The position numbers and the translations under genes were made by a program. A DNA stretch of 27,983 nucleotides, from assembly GCA_001577185.1 (NCBI GenBank), contig LSCM01000002.1, positions 1 through 27,983 on the forward strand, written 5' to 3'. Origin of the DNA: Cloacimonetes bacterium TCS62 (GTDB lineage: Bacteria > Cloacimonadota > Cloacimonadia > Cloacimonadales > TCS61). Positions 1 through 9,590 of the stretch are shown here, in pieces (the first letter of the stretch is position 1; the number at the start of each line of letters is the position of its first letter). Under the pieces are notes generated by a model. It searched no databases and was not told where the DNA came from. It was given only the letters and a program-made list of their open reading frames with translations.

Positions 1-1607
<1,607 letters not shown>

Positions 1608-1671
1608 ATTTATAATTTCTCTATCGCACTTCTTAATACCTTACAAAGGTCTTGATTAAAATTAGAGCCTT

Positions 1672-1794
1672 TAGTGATGGTGGTAAGAGCGGTGAGGTCA
1701 CACCTGTTCCCATCCCGAACACAGAAGTTAAGCTCACCTGCGCCGATGGTACTGCATGGGTAACTGTGTGGAAGAGTAGGTCGCCGCCATCACT
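1672..1794 (+). rRNA. rrf: 5S ribosomal RNA
   Basis: Conserved 5S core elements are visible, including CCCATCCCGAACACAGAAGTTAAG near 1708-1731, GCGCCGATGGTACTGCATGGG at 1740-1760 and AGAGTAGGTCGCCGCC. Ends were set by alignment from memory to E. coli 5S, giving about 123 nt. Helix I (TAGTGATGG with CCATCACT) continues outward for several more base pairs, giving a 16-bp stem between 1665-1680 and 1787-1802. The exact processed ends are therefore uncertain. It sits about 65 nt after the 23S end, the usual order. Confidence 0.95.
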
Positions 1795-1813
1795 AAAGGC
1801 TCGTTTTATTTTT
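1787..1813 (+). terminator. rRNA-operon terminator formed by the extended 5S stem
   Basis: The 3' arm CCATCACTAAAGGCTC (1787-1802) pairs perfectly with GAGCCTTTAGTGATGG at 1665-1680 and is followed directly by GTTTTATTTTTC. The T-rich tail after a GC-containing stem suggests that termination and 5S 3'-end processing share one structure. The next gene is convergent, which fits an operon end here. Confidence 0.6.
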
Positions 1814-1851
1814 CTTATGGACTAAAAACAAGTTTTAAGCGAAGTAAGAAG

Positions 1852-2454
1852 TTACTTTAAAATCATTATCCTATTAGCATTTTCTAAATTGACTAGATAT
1901 TTTTCTAATTTCCTTTTTTTATGATGTTTTATAGAAATTTTTATTGTTACTTCTGCTGCATAGTCTATATTTACAATATCAGCATTAAGTTGCTCTAATT
2001 GGTACTTTAACTGTTCAGCAAAATCATATTCAGCTTTGAGTCTATAAAATTCTAATTTAACAATTTTTTTTAAAGGAGCCAATTTAATAGCAGTATCCAC
2101 GCTTTCGCCATAAGCATTGATAAGTCCACGAATACCTAACTTCACTCCTCCAAAATAGCGGGTTACAACTACTGCAATATTTGTCATTTCATGTTTTTTA
2201 AGTGAGTTTAACATTGGTTTCCCAGCAGTTCCTGATGGTTCACCTGCATCTGATGAATGAAAGGTTTCACCCTTTTCACCTATGATATAAGCCCAACAAT
2301 TGTGATTGGCTGTTTTGTAGTTATCAGAGATTTTTGAAATATAATACTTGGCCTCTGCCATGGTTGTTACAGAATACATACTAACAATAAATCTGGAACG
2401 TTTGATCTTTATTTCGGCTGTTCTTTCTTTAGCTATTGAATAAAAATATTTCAT
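1852..2454 (-). CDS. yigZ: YigZ/IMPACT family protein
   Basis: This 200-residue protein matches the IMPACT/YigZ family in length and motifs. The family block runs from HNCWAYIIG (51-59) to SSDAGEPSGTAGKPML (67-82), followed by VVVTRYFGGVKLG (95-107). The N-terminal half is the UPF0029/IMPACT fold. The C-terminal part is the ferredoxin-like YigZ domain. Eukaryotic IMPACT modulates the GCN2 kinase pathway, while the bacterial role is unsettled, with links to ribosomes or nucleic acids proposed. It starts 12 nt after the SNF2 helicase stop and is probably co-transcribed with it. No strong ribosome binding site precedes the ATG. It converges on the rRNA operon. Confidence 0.9.
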   Translation of the reverse strand: MKYFYSIAKERTAEIKIKRSRFIVSMYSVTTMAEAKYYISKISDNYKTANHNCWAYIIGEKGETFHSSDAGEPSGTAGKPMLNSLKKHEMTNIAVVVTRYFGGVKLGIRGLINAYGESVDTAIKLAPLKKIVKLEFYRLKAEYDFAEQLKYQLEQLNADIVNIDYAAEVTIKISIKHHKKRKLEKYLVNLENANRIMILK

Positions 2455-2466
2455 AGATTATTCAGA

Positions 2467-5400
2467 TCAATTTTCTATAAGTTCTCTCAATTGTTCTACA
2501 TCCATTTTTTTAATAACGCTTTGTCCTTTCTCTATTATGCTTTCAAACATTTTCTTCTTACTTTGCTGTAATGAAATAATTTTTTCCTCAATTGTATCTT
2601 TAGTTATTGTCTTATAGACCATGACTTTCTTTGTTTGGCCAATCCTATGAGCGCGGTCAATAGCCTGATTTTCCCCCATTGGATTCCACCAAGGGTCAAC
2701 GATAATTACAGTGTCAGCAGCGGTAAGATTCAAACCATATCCACCTGTTTTCAAGCTAATCAGGAATGCGCGAACCTTATTATTATTGTTGAAATTCTCT
2801 ATGACATTTTTTCGATTTTTCGTCGATCCATCCATGTATTCATATCTAATTTGTTCTTCTTTAAGAAGTTTTTTTAATGTTTGCAACATCTTCACAAATT
2901 GGCTGAAAATCAATAACTTTTTATCATTCTCAACTGCATCTACAATAACTTCTCTTAATGTTTCTATTTTACCAGAAAGTTCTAATTTGTTATCTATATT
3001 TTTTTCAATCATAGCAGGATGATTACACACCTGTCTTAATTTAGTAAGAGCTGCAAGAATATGTATATAATTTGAGCCAAGATCTCCTGGTATTTGCATA
3101 TATTTTTTGCGTACATTTTCAATAATTTGTAGGTAAATTTTCTTTTGAATATCAGTCATCGTACAATAGATTATCTGTTCTTGTTTGTCCGGTAATTCAA
3201 TGAGAACATTCTGTTTTTTTCTGCGTAAAATGAAAGGTGAAACGTGCATTTTCAATTTATCAAAAGTATTATCATCATTAGTGGAATTCACATATCTACT
3301 TTTAAATTTCTTATTGGATGGTAGATATCCGGGCATGAGAAAATCAAATATCGACCATAATTCTAGTGGATGATTTTCGATTGGTGTACCAGTTAAAGCC
3401 ATTTTATGATTTGATTGCAATTTTTTTATAGCTTTAGTTCTTAAGGCAGAAGGATTTTTAATATGCTGAGCTTCATCAAGAATAATGTATTCAAAATCTA
3501 TTTCAGAAAGCTGCTCAATATCATTTTGGATAATTGAATAGGAAGCGAATAGAATATGTACGTTTAGATTTTCTAATATTTTTTTACGTTCCTTTTTTGA
3601 TCCTTCATACAATCTATATGAAAGACTTTTATTGAATTTCTCAATCTCTGCTGCCCAGTTAAATAGTAACGTTTTGGGGCAGATCACTAGATTATTAGAG
3701 TTGGTATTTAATTTCGATAGCACAGCTATTGCCTGTACAGTTTTTCCTAATCCCATATCATCTGCTAAGATTCCTGACATCCCATAATTTTGAAGCATCA
3801 TAAGCCATTGGAATCCGGCTTTTTGATAACTTCTTAGAACAGGTTTCATAAAATTTGGTAACTCTGGTTTTTTCTCTAGTTTTCTTCTAATAATTGCTGA
3901 GAACATTTCCTCTAAGTATTCATCACCTTCAATATTAATACCATCATTAACTGTATGTAGCTGATATACATAGGGTAGATTATAGATTGATAGTTTATAA
4001 CCCTTATCTTTTTTCTTAGCTTTACTTTTCTTCAATAACTTATTGATCTCATCAAAAGCATCCTTGTTTTCAAAGAAAAGTAGTCTACCATCTTTCAATT
4101 TAAGAAATTTTTCTTTATTTTTAAAGAATTTTTTTAACTCAGCATGTGTGAATTTGATATCTTTATAATTATACTCAACATCATATTCGAACCAATTTAT
4201 TTTACTTGTTGATTTTGTTTTGATAACAGGTTTAAGACTAACTTTATAAATAAATTCTTTCTTAAGATCTTCTGATAGTTCTATATTCCAACTTGGTTTT
4301 CCAAATTCAAAAATAATTTTCTTTAAATTCTCAATAGTTTTAGAGCCTTCGAAAAGTAATTGAGAGTTTTCTTCTAGATCATCGCTATTATATTCTGGAA
4401 ATTTTCTTACAAACTGCAGAATCTCATACTTAATATGAGGAGGAATATAAAACCAACGAGATTTTCTATCGATATCATATTTCACCAATTCAACTGGTAA
4501 AAGAATAGAAGACATTGGTATTTCAAGACCATCTTTATAATCAAGTATACCTTCCATGATAATATTGTTTTTGCCTTCTTTATAGAGTCTATAGGTTATG
4601 ATAGGTGTATTATGGAGTACTTCATCTATTTCAATGCCATCTTCAAAATCCAAATAGCATTTTACTAATCCTAATTGACGAGCTACAATTGATGATAGAT
4701 AAACAAGATCAGCTTTTTGTAGAAAATAACCGTCTGCAAAAATCTGTTGAGTTACTTTATTTTTAAAAGGTAAATTTATAGCGTAAACTATGTTCTTCTT
4801 GAACACATACGTTGAAATACCAGGATAAACAGAAGAGATATTCTCATTATTTGATATCCCTAATTTAAACTTATCATAGGAGATTTGCTTAACGAAAAAA
4901 TTTATGCGAAGATCTTCTTCGGAGAAGTGCATCTGATCACCTGTTTCTTTAATATAAGTTTTATGTTGTAAACTTTTTAAAATTGGTAAAAAGTGAATAA
5001 AATTTTTCTTATATATAGTAAAAAATTTATTTTTCCTACTAAAGGAACATTTATTTTTTTGCAAAAGTTTAAAAAATTCCAATTCCATAGAAGAGAGTGC
5101 TTTCATCTGCTTTTCTGCTTTAGGGATTAGTTCAAGATCATCTTCTTTGAATTCACCATTTGCGGCTATGATAGAGATTATCCTAATTTCAAGTGGATGA
5201 TAGCTTTTCAAATGAAATCTGATCTTATCAGTTTTTTGATTGTAAATGTCTGCGATTTCTATCTTTGCATTAATAGTAGTTCTTTGCCAATATTCATTAT
5301 AATTGAGTAAATTCGTATGATATGTTTGAACTACTTTTTTTTCTAACATATCAGTTGTAAGAAATTTATAAGCATAATTTAAAATTGAAAGATAGTGCTT

Positions 5401-5652
5401 ACAATCTTCTTCACCGCATTGAGAGCAACGATGCTCCGAAATTTTACGTTTACTTTTATTATAGATTATCTCTACCTCTGCTTCAAATATAGGCCTAATA
5501 GATGTTGTGGGTTCAAATTTAAATACTATCTCTTTATTTTCATCAAGATAGTTCTGAAAAGAAAGATCTGATTTCTTTAAATGTATTATGGAACTTTTAA
5601 AAAACCAAGAATTTGATGATTCATGGTATTCTTTCCCAAATAGTCGTGCCAT
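2467..5652 (-). CDS. SNF2/SWI2-family DNA-dependent ATPase (helicase)
   Basis: This 1061-residue protein has a complete SNF2 engine in its C-terminal 450 residues. Walker A is DDMGLGKT near residues 628-635, the DEAQHIKNP box is near 725, and motif III is ALTGTPIENH. The second RecA lobe has TGGYGLNL, DPWWNP near 986 and the QAIDRAHRIGQ arginine-finger motif. Near residues 75-85 the pattern CSQC...CKH resembles a SWIM zinc finger (canonically CxCxnCxH), with CxxC instead of CxC. The long middle region is probably the helicase-associated domain common in bacterial SNF2 proteins. Such proteins translocate on double-stranded DNA and remodel protein-DNA complexes; RapA is a distant relative. The gene leads a two-gene operon with yigZ. 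A TTGACT box lies 59 nt before the ATG. Its exact function cannot be deduced. Confidence 0.93.
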   Translation of the reverse strand: MARLFGKEYHESSNSWFFKSSIIHLKKSDLSFQNYLDENKEIVFKFEPTTSIRPIFEAEVEIIYNKSKRKISEHRCSQCGEEDCKHYLSILNYAYKFLTTDMLEKKVVQTYHTNLLNYNEYWQRTTINAKIEIADIYNQKTDKIRFHLKSYHPLEIRIISIIAANGEFKEDDLELIPKAEKQMKALSSMELEFFKLLQKNKCSFSRKNKFFTIYKKNFIHFLPILKSLQHKTYIKETGDQMHFSEEDLRINFFVKQISYDKFKLGISNNENISSVYPGISTYVFKKNIVYAINLPFKNKVTQQIFADGYFLQKADLVYLSSIVARQLGLVKCYLDFEDGIEIDEVLHNTPIITYRLYKEGKNNIIMEGILDYKDGLEIPMSSILLPVELVKYDIDRKSRWFYIPPHIKYEILQFVRKFPEYNSDDLEENSQLLFEGSKTIENLKKIIFEFGKPSWNIELSEDLKKEFIYKVSLKPVIKTKSTSKINWFEYDVEYNYKDIKFTHAELKKFFKNKEKFLKLKDGRLLFFENKDAFDEINKLLKKSKAKKKDKGYKLSIYNLPYVYQLHTVNDGINIEGDEYLEEMFSAIIRRKLEKKPELPNFMKPVLRSYQKAGFQWLMMLQNYGMSGILADDMGLGKTVQAIAVLSKLNTNSNNLVICPKTLLFNWAAEIEKFNKSLSYRLYEGSKKERKKILENLNVHILFASYSIIQNDIEQLSEIDFEYIILDEAQHIKNPSALRTKAIKKLQSNHKMALTGTPIENHPLELWSIFDFLMPGYLPSNKKFKSRYVNSTNDDNTFDKLKMHVSPFILRRKKQNVLIELPDKQEQIIYCTMTDIQKKIYLQIIENVRKKYMQIPGDLGSNYIHILAALTKLRQVCNHPAMIEKNIDNKLELSGKIETLREVIVDAVENDKKLLIFSQFVKMLQTLKKLLKEEQIRYEYMDGSTKNRKNVIENFNNNNKVRAFLISLKTGGYGLNLTAADTVIIVDPWWNPMGENQAIDRAHRIGQTKKVMVYKTITKDTIEEKIISLQQSKKKMFESIIEKGQSVIKKMDVEQLRELIEN

Positions 5653-5705
5653 CGAAACTCCTTAATTATTTATAAAGATTTCGAATGATATTACATTATT
5701 TAAAG

Positions 5706-5711
5706 AGTCAA
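5706..5711 (-). promoter_or_regulatory. Putative -35 element for the SNF2-yigZ operon
   Basis: TTGACT on the minus strand begins 59 nt before the ATG at 5652. Its position matches TTGACA boxes before five other leading genes in this window. No convincing -10 was identified. Confidence 0.4.
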
Positions 5712-5765
5712 GATATAATTTTTTTTATTTATTAGTCCGCATTTTATTATGCATACAATTAATTC

Positions 5766-5771
5766 TTGACA
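5766..5771 (+). promoter_or_regulatory. Putative -35 element for the TonB-dependent receptor
   Basis: A perfect TTGACA begins 58 nt before the ATG at 5824, in the 171-bp divergent spacer shared with the SNF2 gene. A TAAAAG hexamer lies 21 nt downstream. A classical TATAAT at 17 nt is not present. Confidence 0.4.
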
Positions 5772-5823
5772 TAACATATTAGATTTCAAAACTAAAAGCT
5801 TTATTAAAGAAAGTGAGGTATTT

Positions 5824-8800
5824 ATGAAAAAAATTGTATCATTAATTTTTATTGTTTTACTAACCGGGCTGTATGGTCAAAATGTCGGTCGTGTTGCTGG
5901 GAAAATAACATTTCAGGGGTCAAATGAACCGATTTCGAATGTTACAATACAAATAAAACAGATAAAAAAAGGTGTAACTTCCAGGGCAAATGGAACCTAT
6001 ATTTTAAGGGATTTGCCTGTTGGTAGGTATGAAGTCGAGTTTAGTTTGATTGGATTTCGCAAAAAAACTAAGCAAGTAGAAGTCAGAAATGATGAGACTA
6101 CTGTGGTAAATACAGAGCTCAGTCGAAAAGCAATAGAGATCGAAGGCATGAAAGTTTCTGCAAATAGAGCTGTGGCAAGAGAAACTCCAGTATCTTTTAC
6201 GAATATAACTGAAGAAACAATTAGAGATAAATATACTACTGGCGATATGCCGCAAATGCTGGATGATGTACCTGGTCTTTTTTCAACAACATCTGGAATG
6301 GGTGAGGCAGAGATAACTATGAGAGGTTTTGATGCTAATAAAATCCAGATATTGATAAATGGTATTCCGGTCAATGATCCTGAAAGTCAGGTTGTTTACT
6401 GGAGTAATTGGACTGGACTTTCTTCCAATGTAAAATCTGTTCAAGTGCAGAGAGGTGCTGGTGCTTCTTTATATGGTTCAGGTGCTTTTGGCGGTTCGGT
6501 AAATATTGAAACTATGGGATCAGAGAATAATTCCGAATTTACGATTCGATCCTCTTCCGGTTATTATACAACTGATGACAAATCTGCAACTTCAAATGGT
6601 GAAATGGAAAATTATGACCCTATTAACTACAATCTTATGTTCAAATATGCTTCAGGTTTGCTTTATAATGATAAATTTAAATTTGATATAACTATGGAAA
6701 GGAAAGCAGGAGACTACTATGTCCGTGGTACAGAATACGATGGTTGGTCATTTGGTGTAGAAGCAGAAAATCGATTGGGAAATCATGTTATAAATTCAAG
6801 TTTTATCGCAGCTCCTCAAAGTCATAACCAGGCGCGTTCTACTTACGATCCAGAACTCGGTAAATTCCTAGGGCGAGAATTCAATTTTACTAATCATAAA
6901 TGGCAGGAAAACAGTTATTTCAAACCGCAATTATCTATACGAGATCGATGGTCTTTTTCACCTGATGCATATTTGATGACCAATATTTTTGCGACTAGCG
7001 GAAATGGTTACGGCAGTTATGCCAATAATATTGTTTTTAATGCTCGAACTGGTGAAATTTTGGAACAAGATTTACGTACAGCAGATCAGGAAAGAAAACT
7101 TTTTGGTCAATATGCTTATTATTTGTATAATCAGTTTGGTTACGAAACAGAAGGGCTTGAAGTATACCAAGATTCTATATACGGACAATGGATTGAGTTA
7201 GCAAATTTTGAGTGGGCAGGAGGAATAGCTGAAAATTTAAGTGCTATAGACAATCTTACTAATGACAGAGATCATACAAGTCGCAAATCTAGTTATAATA
7301 ATCATAAACAATTGGGTCTTAATTCATATTTGGAAACAGATATCACTGAAAATTTAAATCTAATTGCGGGAATTGAAGGACGATATTGGATGGCGGATCA
7401 TTATAAAGAAGGTTCTGATTTTCTGTATTATGACCCAACAGATCCGGATTCTGTTTCCAGTTTGGGTAATTACATGCGAGATTACGACTATTCATCCATT
7501 GTATTAAACACTTCAGGTTTTGCTAGATCAAAGATTAATATACCATTTGAGTCTGGCATTGAGAGTATCAATTTAATGTTAGATGGGCAATATGCAGTGT
7601 ATTATTCCGAAGTTGATGAAAACTTGATTCGATATTATGACCCTATTGCAGATGAATTTCTTGATGAAGGATATTATATTTCGAAAAGTGATTCCGTTTC
7701 TGTTTGGCAACATCAACCAAATGGCGATTCAATACAAGTTTATGTTCCCAAATTCAATGAAGATGATTATAATCGTACATTTAATTTTTTCTCACCTAAA
7801 TTTGGTATAAATGTAAATCTGGATGCAAATTGGAATGTTCTTGCAAACTATTCAATAGTTTACAAAGAACCACGTGTAAGAGATTGGTACGATAGAGATA
7901 TAGGTACAAATGACATGGGGGGACCTGGTATAAAACAGGCAGATGCTTATGGAAATATCTTAGCTGAACTGGAACCAGAAAAATGTTCTACAATAGAAGG
8001 TGGACTTGGATTTAAAAATGACGCATTTAGATTTGATGCAACTTACTATTATGCCCATTACACAGATAAGATTGAAAGTGCAACAATAGGACAGGGTGAT
8101 CAAACTAATAATGCTACTCTGAATGTAGGAGAAGCAACTCACCAGGGTTTAGAACTTGCCCTAAAAGGTAAGATCGGAAACTGGGATTACAACTCTTCAG
8201 CAACTTTTTCCAGAAATAGATGGGGAAAACTGAATGATAAGTATCAGACAATCTTCTATGAAAATGCTGAAGATGTTGAAGGTAAAGTCGTACCATTTTC
8301 TCCAGAAAAAATGGCTGCTGGTGGAATTGGATATACTTTCCATGAAGTACCGTTAAACGGGAAACTACGAATAGGATTGAATACGAAATGGTCGGATGAT
8401 TATTATACTACTTATGATAATGTATATTGCAAACAATTGTTTTATTATGATGATGAAGGAAACTTTGTATCAATTGGAGAGCATGAATTTGTTGAAAACA
8501 TAAATGGAACAGGTGGTTATGATTATAATGAAAGTACTGGAGAATATCAAGTCAATTTTTATGATGAAGGTGATTATGATAGAGAATGGGTATTGAGAAG
8601 TTCCAAACTGCCAGCTTTCTTTGAGCTAAATGGTTCTATCAGTTACGATTTCTATGTTGGGAATCATGAAGCTTCGATCAAATTAAATGTTAACAACATT
8701 ACGAATAAAATGGATAACTATTCTAAAGCTTATATTGGCAGAGCTTATGGCATGACAATAATACAAGAAGATGGTAGTAAAGAAAATGTTGTGTTTGGGG

Positions 8801-8901
8801 AAGGTGCTTCTAATGGAGATGATGAGGGTAGTGGTTATTATCCTTACTTGAGTCCGTCTCCACTTTTGAATTTTTTCCTTACTTTAGAATATAAATTCTA
8901 A
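5824..8901 (+). CDS. TonB-dependent outer-membrane receptor with N-terminal carboxypeptidase-regulatory-like domain
   Basis: This 1025-residue protein begins with a signal peptide (about residues 1-18, ending LYGQ). An Ig-like CarboxypepD-regulatory domain follows at about 20-105 (GRVAGKITFQGS, then DLPVGRYEVEFSLIGF). The plug domain comes next, recognisable by MPQMLDDVPGLF, ITMRGFDANKIQILINGIP, VQVQRGAGASLYGSGAFGG and VNIET. The rest is a Tyr/Asp/Asn-rich beta-barrel ending in the outer-membrane signature LEYKF with a terminal Phe. It would import a substrate such as a siderophore, cobalamin or oligosaccharide using TonB energy. The ligand cannot be told from the sequence. No SusD-like lipoprotein or TonB/ExbBD gene is nearby, so it is not an obvious SusC. 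The ribosome binding site is GTGAGG before the ATG, and the gene is monocistronic, ending at a strong hairpin. Confidence 0.95.
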   Translation: MKKIVSLIFIVLLTGLYGQNVGRVAGKITFQGSNEPISNVTIQIKQIKKGVTSRANGTYILRDLPVGRYEVEFSLIGFRKKTKQVEVRNDETTVVNTELSRKAIEIEGMKVSANRAVARETPVSFTNITEETIRDKYTTGDMPQMLDDVPGLFSTTSGMGEAEITMRGFDANKIQILINGIPVNDPESQVVYWSNWTGLSSNVKSVQVQRGAGASLYGSGAFGGSVNIETMGSENNSEFTIRSSSGYYTTDDKSATSNGEMENYDPINYNLMFKYASGLLYNDKFKFDITMERKAGDYYVRGTEYDGWSFGVEAENRLGNHVINSSFIAAPQSHNQARSTYDPELGKFLGREFNFTNHKWQENSYFKPQLSIRDRWSFSPDAYLMTNIFATSGNGYGSYANNIVFNARTGEILEQDLRTADQERKLFGQYAYYLYNQFGYETEGLEVYQDSIYGQWIELANFEWAGGIAENLSAIDNLTNDRDHTSRKSSYNNHKQLGLNSYLETDITENLNLIAGIEGRYWMADHYKEGSDFLYYDPTDPDSVSSLGNYMRDYDYSSIVLNTSGFARSKINIPFESGIESINLMLDGQYAVYYSEVDENLIRYYDPIADEFLDEGYYISKSDSVSVWQHQPNGDSIQVYVPKFNEDDYNRTFNFFSPKFGINVNLDANWNVLANYSIVYKEPRVRDWYDRDIGTNDMGGPGIKQADAYGNILAELEPEKCSTIEGGLGFKNDAFRFDATYYYAHYTDKIESATIGQGDQTNNATLNVGEATHQGLELALKGKIGNWDYNSSATFSRNRWGKLNDKYQTIFYENAEDVEGKVVPFSPEKMAAGGIGYTFHEVPLNGKLRIGLNTKWSDDYYTTYDNVYCKQLFYYDDEGNFVSIGEHEFVENINGTGGYDYNESTGEYQVNFYDEGDYDREWVLRSSKLPAFFELNGSISYDFYVGNHEASIKLNVNNITNKMDNYSKAYIGRAYGMTIIQEDGSKENVVFGEGASNGDDEGSGYYPYLSPSPLLNFFLTLEYKF

Positions 8902-8913
8902 ATCAACAAACAA

Positions 8914-8944
8914 AAAGAAGCCGGAAATTCCGGCTTCTTTTTTT
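8914..8944 (+). terminator. Strong rho-independent terminator after the TonB receptor
   Basis: AAAGAAGCCGGAA at 8914-8926 is perfectly complementary to TTCCGGCTTCTTT at 8928-8940, followed by TTTT. The stop codon is 12 nt upstream. The reverse strand also has a T-rich tail, so the hairpin could stop transcription from both sides. Confidence 0.9.
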
Positions 8945-8982
8945 GACAATAGCAACCTCTTTTTCTTCTGAATCCTAATGAG

Positions 8983-9174
8983 TTCTGCATAATTAATAAG
9001 AAACCGCTGAAGCGGTTATAAAAAAATGATTTAATTAAGAAAACCCACAGTTGAAACTGTGGGCTAACTCTCTGAAACATATTTTATTAGCCCACGAATT
9101 TATTCGTGGATATAATGATATTTGTGATGCTTAACCATTTTAATGGTTTTAAATTTTTCAATAGTTATGCAGAA
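8983..9174. repeat. Symmetric REP/MITE-like hairpin array bounded by a 10-bp inverted repeat
   Basis: TTCTGCATAA at 8983-8992 is repeated inverted as TTATGCAGAA at 9165-9174. Four hairpins lie between them: H1 9002-9017 (AACCGCTGAAGCGGTT), H2 9044-9063 (stem CCCACAGT, loop TGAA), H3 9092-9109 (stem CCACGAA, loop TTTA) and H4 9133-9148 (stem AACCAT, loop TTTA). The left two mirror the right two. On the same strand H1 and H4 share an AACC head, H2 and H3 share a TTAGCCCAC head, and the loops are TTCA or TTTA. All pairs centre on about 9075-9079. There is no credible ORF. This layout fits a REP doublet or a non-autonomous element mobilised by a REP-associated Y1 transposase, though none is encoded here. 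It occupies nearly all of the 274-bp gap between the receptor and the next gene. Confidence 0.7.
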
Positions 9175-9175
9175 T

Positions 9176-9511
9176 TTATTCTGACTTTTCTGAGTCTTTC
9201 TCTTTAATTTCAATCACAAACCGGTTCCTGCCGCAAGTTGGATAGAACTCTTCGATATAATCTAAAACTGTTTTTTCAATATCCTCATTTTCTTCTATTG
9301 TCTCTTTAGAAAATGTAAGTGTAATAGTAATTTTTTGAAGAGTTAGCTGCAGATCGAATCCAGGTTTTTCTCCCAGAATATTCTGCAAATATTGAGGAAG
9401 GCTTTTTGATATCCCAATAATTGATTTGATTTTTTGGAGTAGTTTTACGATAAATGCGAAAATAGATATAAAAAACAAAAATCCAAATAATTTCTTTATT
9501 TTTCCTTTCAT
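9176..9511 (-). CDS. Small membrane-anchored protein of unknown function
   Basis: This 111-residue protein is not recognised. The ATG at 9511 is preferred over an upstream TTG at 9523 because a clear GGGAGGA ribosome binding site precedes it and overlaps the longer reading. Residues 2-10 are basic (KGKIKKLFG), followed by a hydrophobic helix to about 22, so it is probably an N-terminally anchored membrane or exported protein. The rest is a soluble domain with alternating beta-prone stretches (FDLQLTLQKITITLTF) and an acidic helix. It contains one cysteine (TCGRNRF). It lies 79 nt downstream of the sorting-domain protein gene, with a hairpin between them. Its stop codon abuts the right inverted repeat of the hairpin array. 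Confidence 0.7.
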   Translation of the reverse strand: MKGKIKKLFGFLFFISIFAFIVKLLQKIKSIIGISKSLPQYLQNILGEKPGFDLQLTLQKITITLTFSKETIEENEDIEKTVLDYIEEFYPTCGRNRFVIEIKEKDSEKSE

Positions 9512-9528
9512 AGTTCCTCCCAAAATAT

Positions 9529-9562
9529 ATCAGGTTCCCGAAGTAAAACCCGGAAACCTGAT
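9529..9562 (-). terminator. Hairpin between the sorting-domain gene and the downstream small gene
   Basis: On the minus strand ATCAGGTTTCC pairs with GGGAACCTGAT over 11 bp (one G-U) around a 12-nt loop, followed by ATATTTT. It starts 29 nt after the stop at 9591 and ends just before the ribosome binding site of the next gene. It could be a weak terminator or attenuator that lowers expression of the small gene. Confidence 0.5.
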
Positions 9563-9590
9563 AGAGAGTTAAGTTTTTGAATCCCTAAAA

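Noticed and set aside
1608..1671. A tRNA gene in the 23S-5S spacer
   Set aside because: The 64-nt AT-rich spacer is too short and shows no cloverleaf or GGTTCGA-type loop.
2635..3373. Plus-strand frames inside the SNF2 gene
   Set aside because: They are antisense shadows of a well-conserved helicase reading frame and lack start signals.
5824..8901. SusC-type receptor of a polysaccharide utilisation locus
   Set aside because: There is no SusD, glycoside hydrolase or regulator next to it; only a generic TonB-dependent receptor can be supported.
8898..9080. Minus-strand 60-codon frame across the receptor terminator and hairpin array
   Set aside because: It runs through a perfect terminator hairpin and the palindromes, has no ribosome binding site and has an artefact-like composition.
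8983..9174. Hairpin cluster as a CRISPR array
   Set aside because: The palindromes differ in sequence, are not regularly spaced direct repeats and have no spacers or cas genes nearby.
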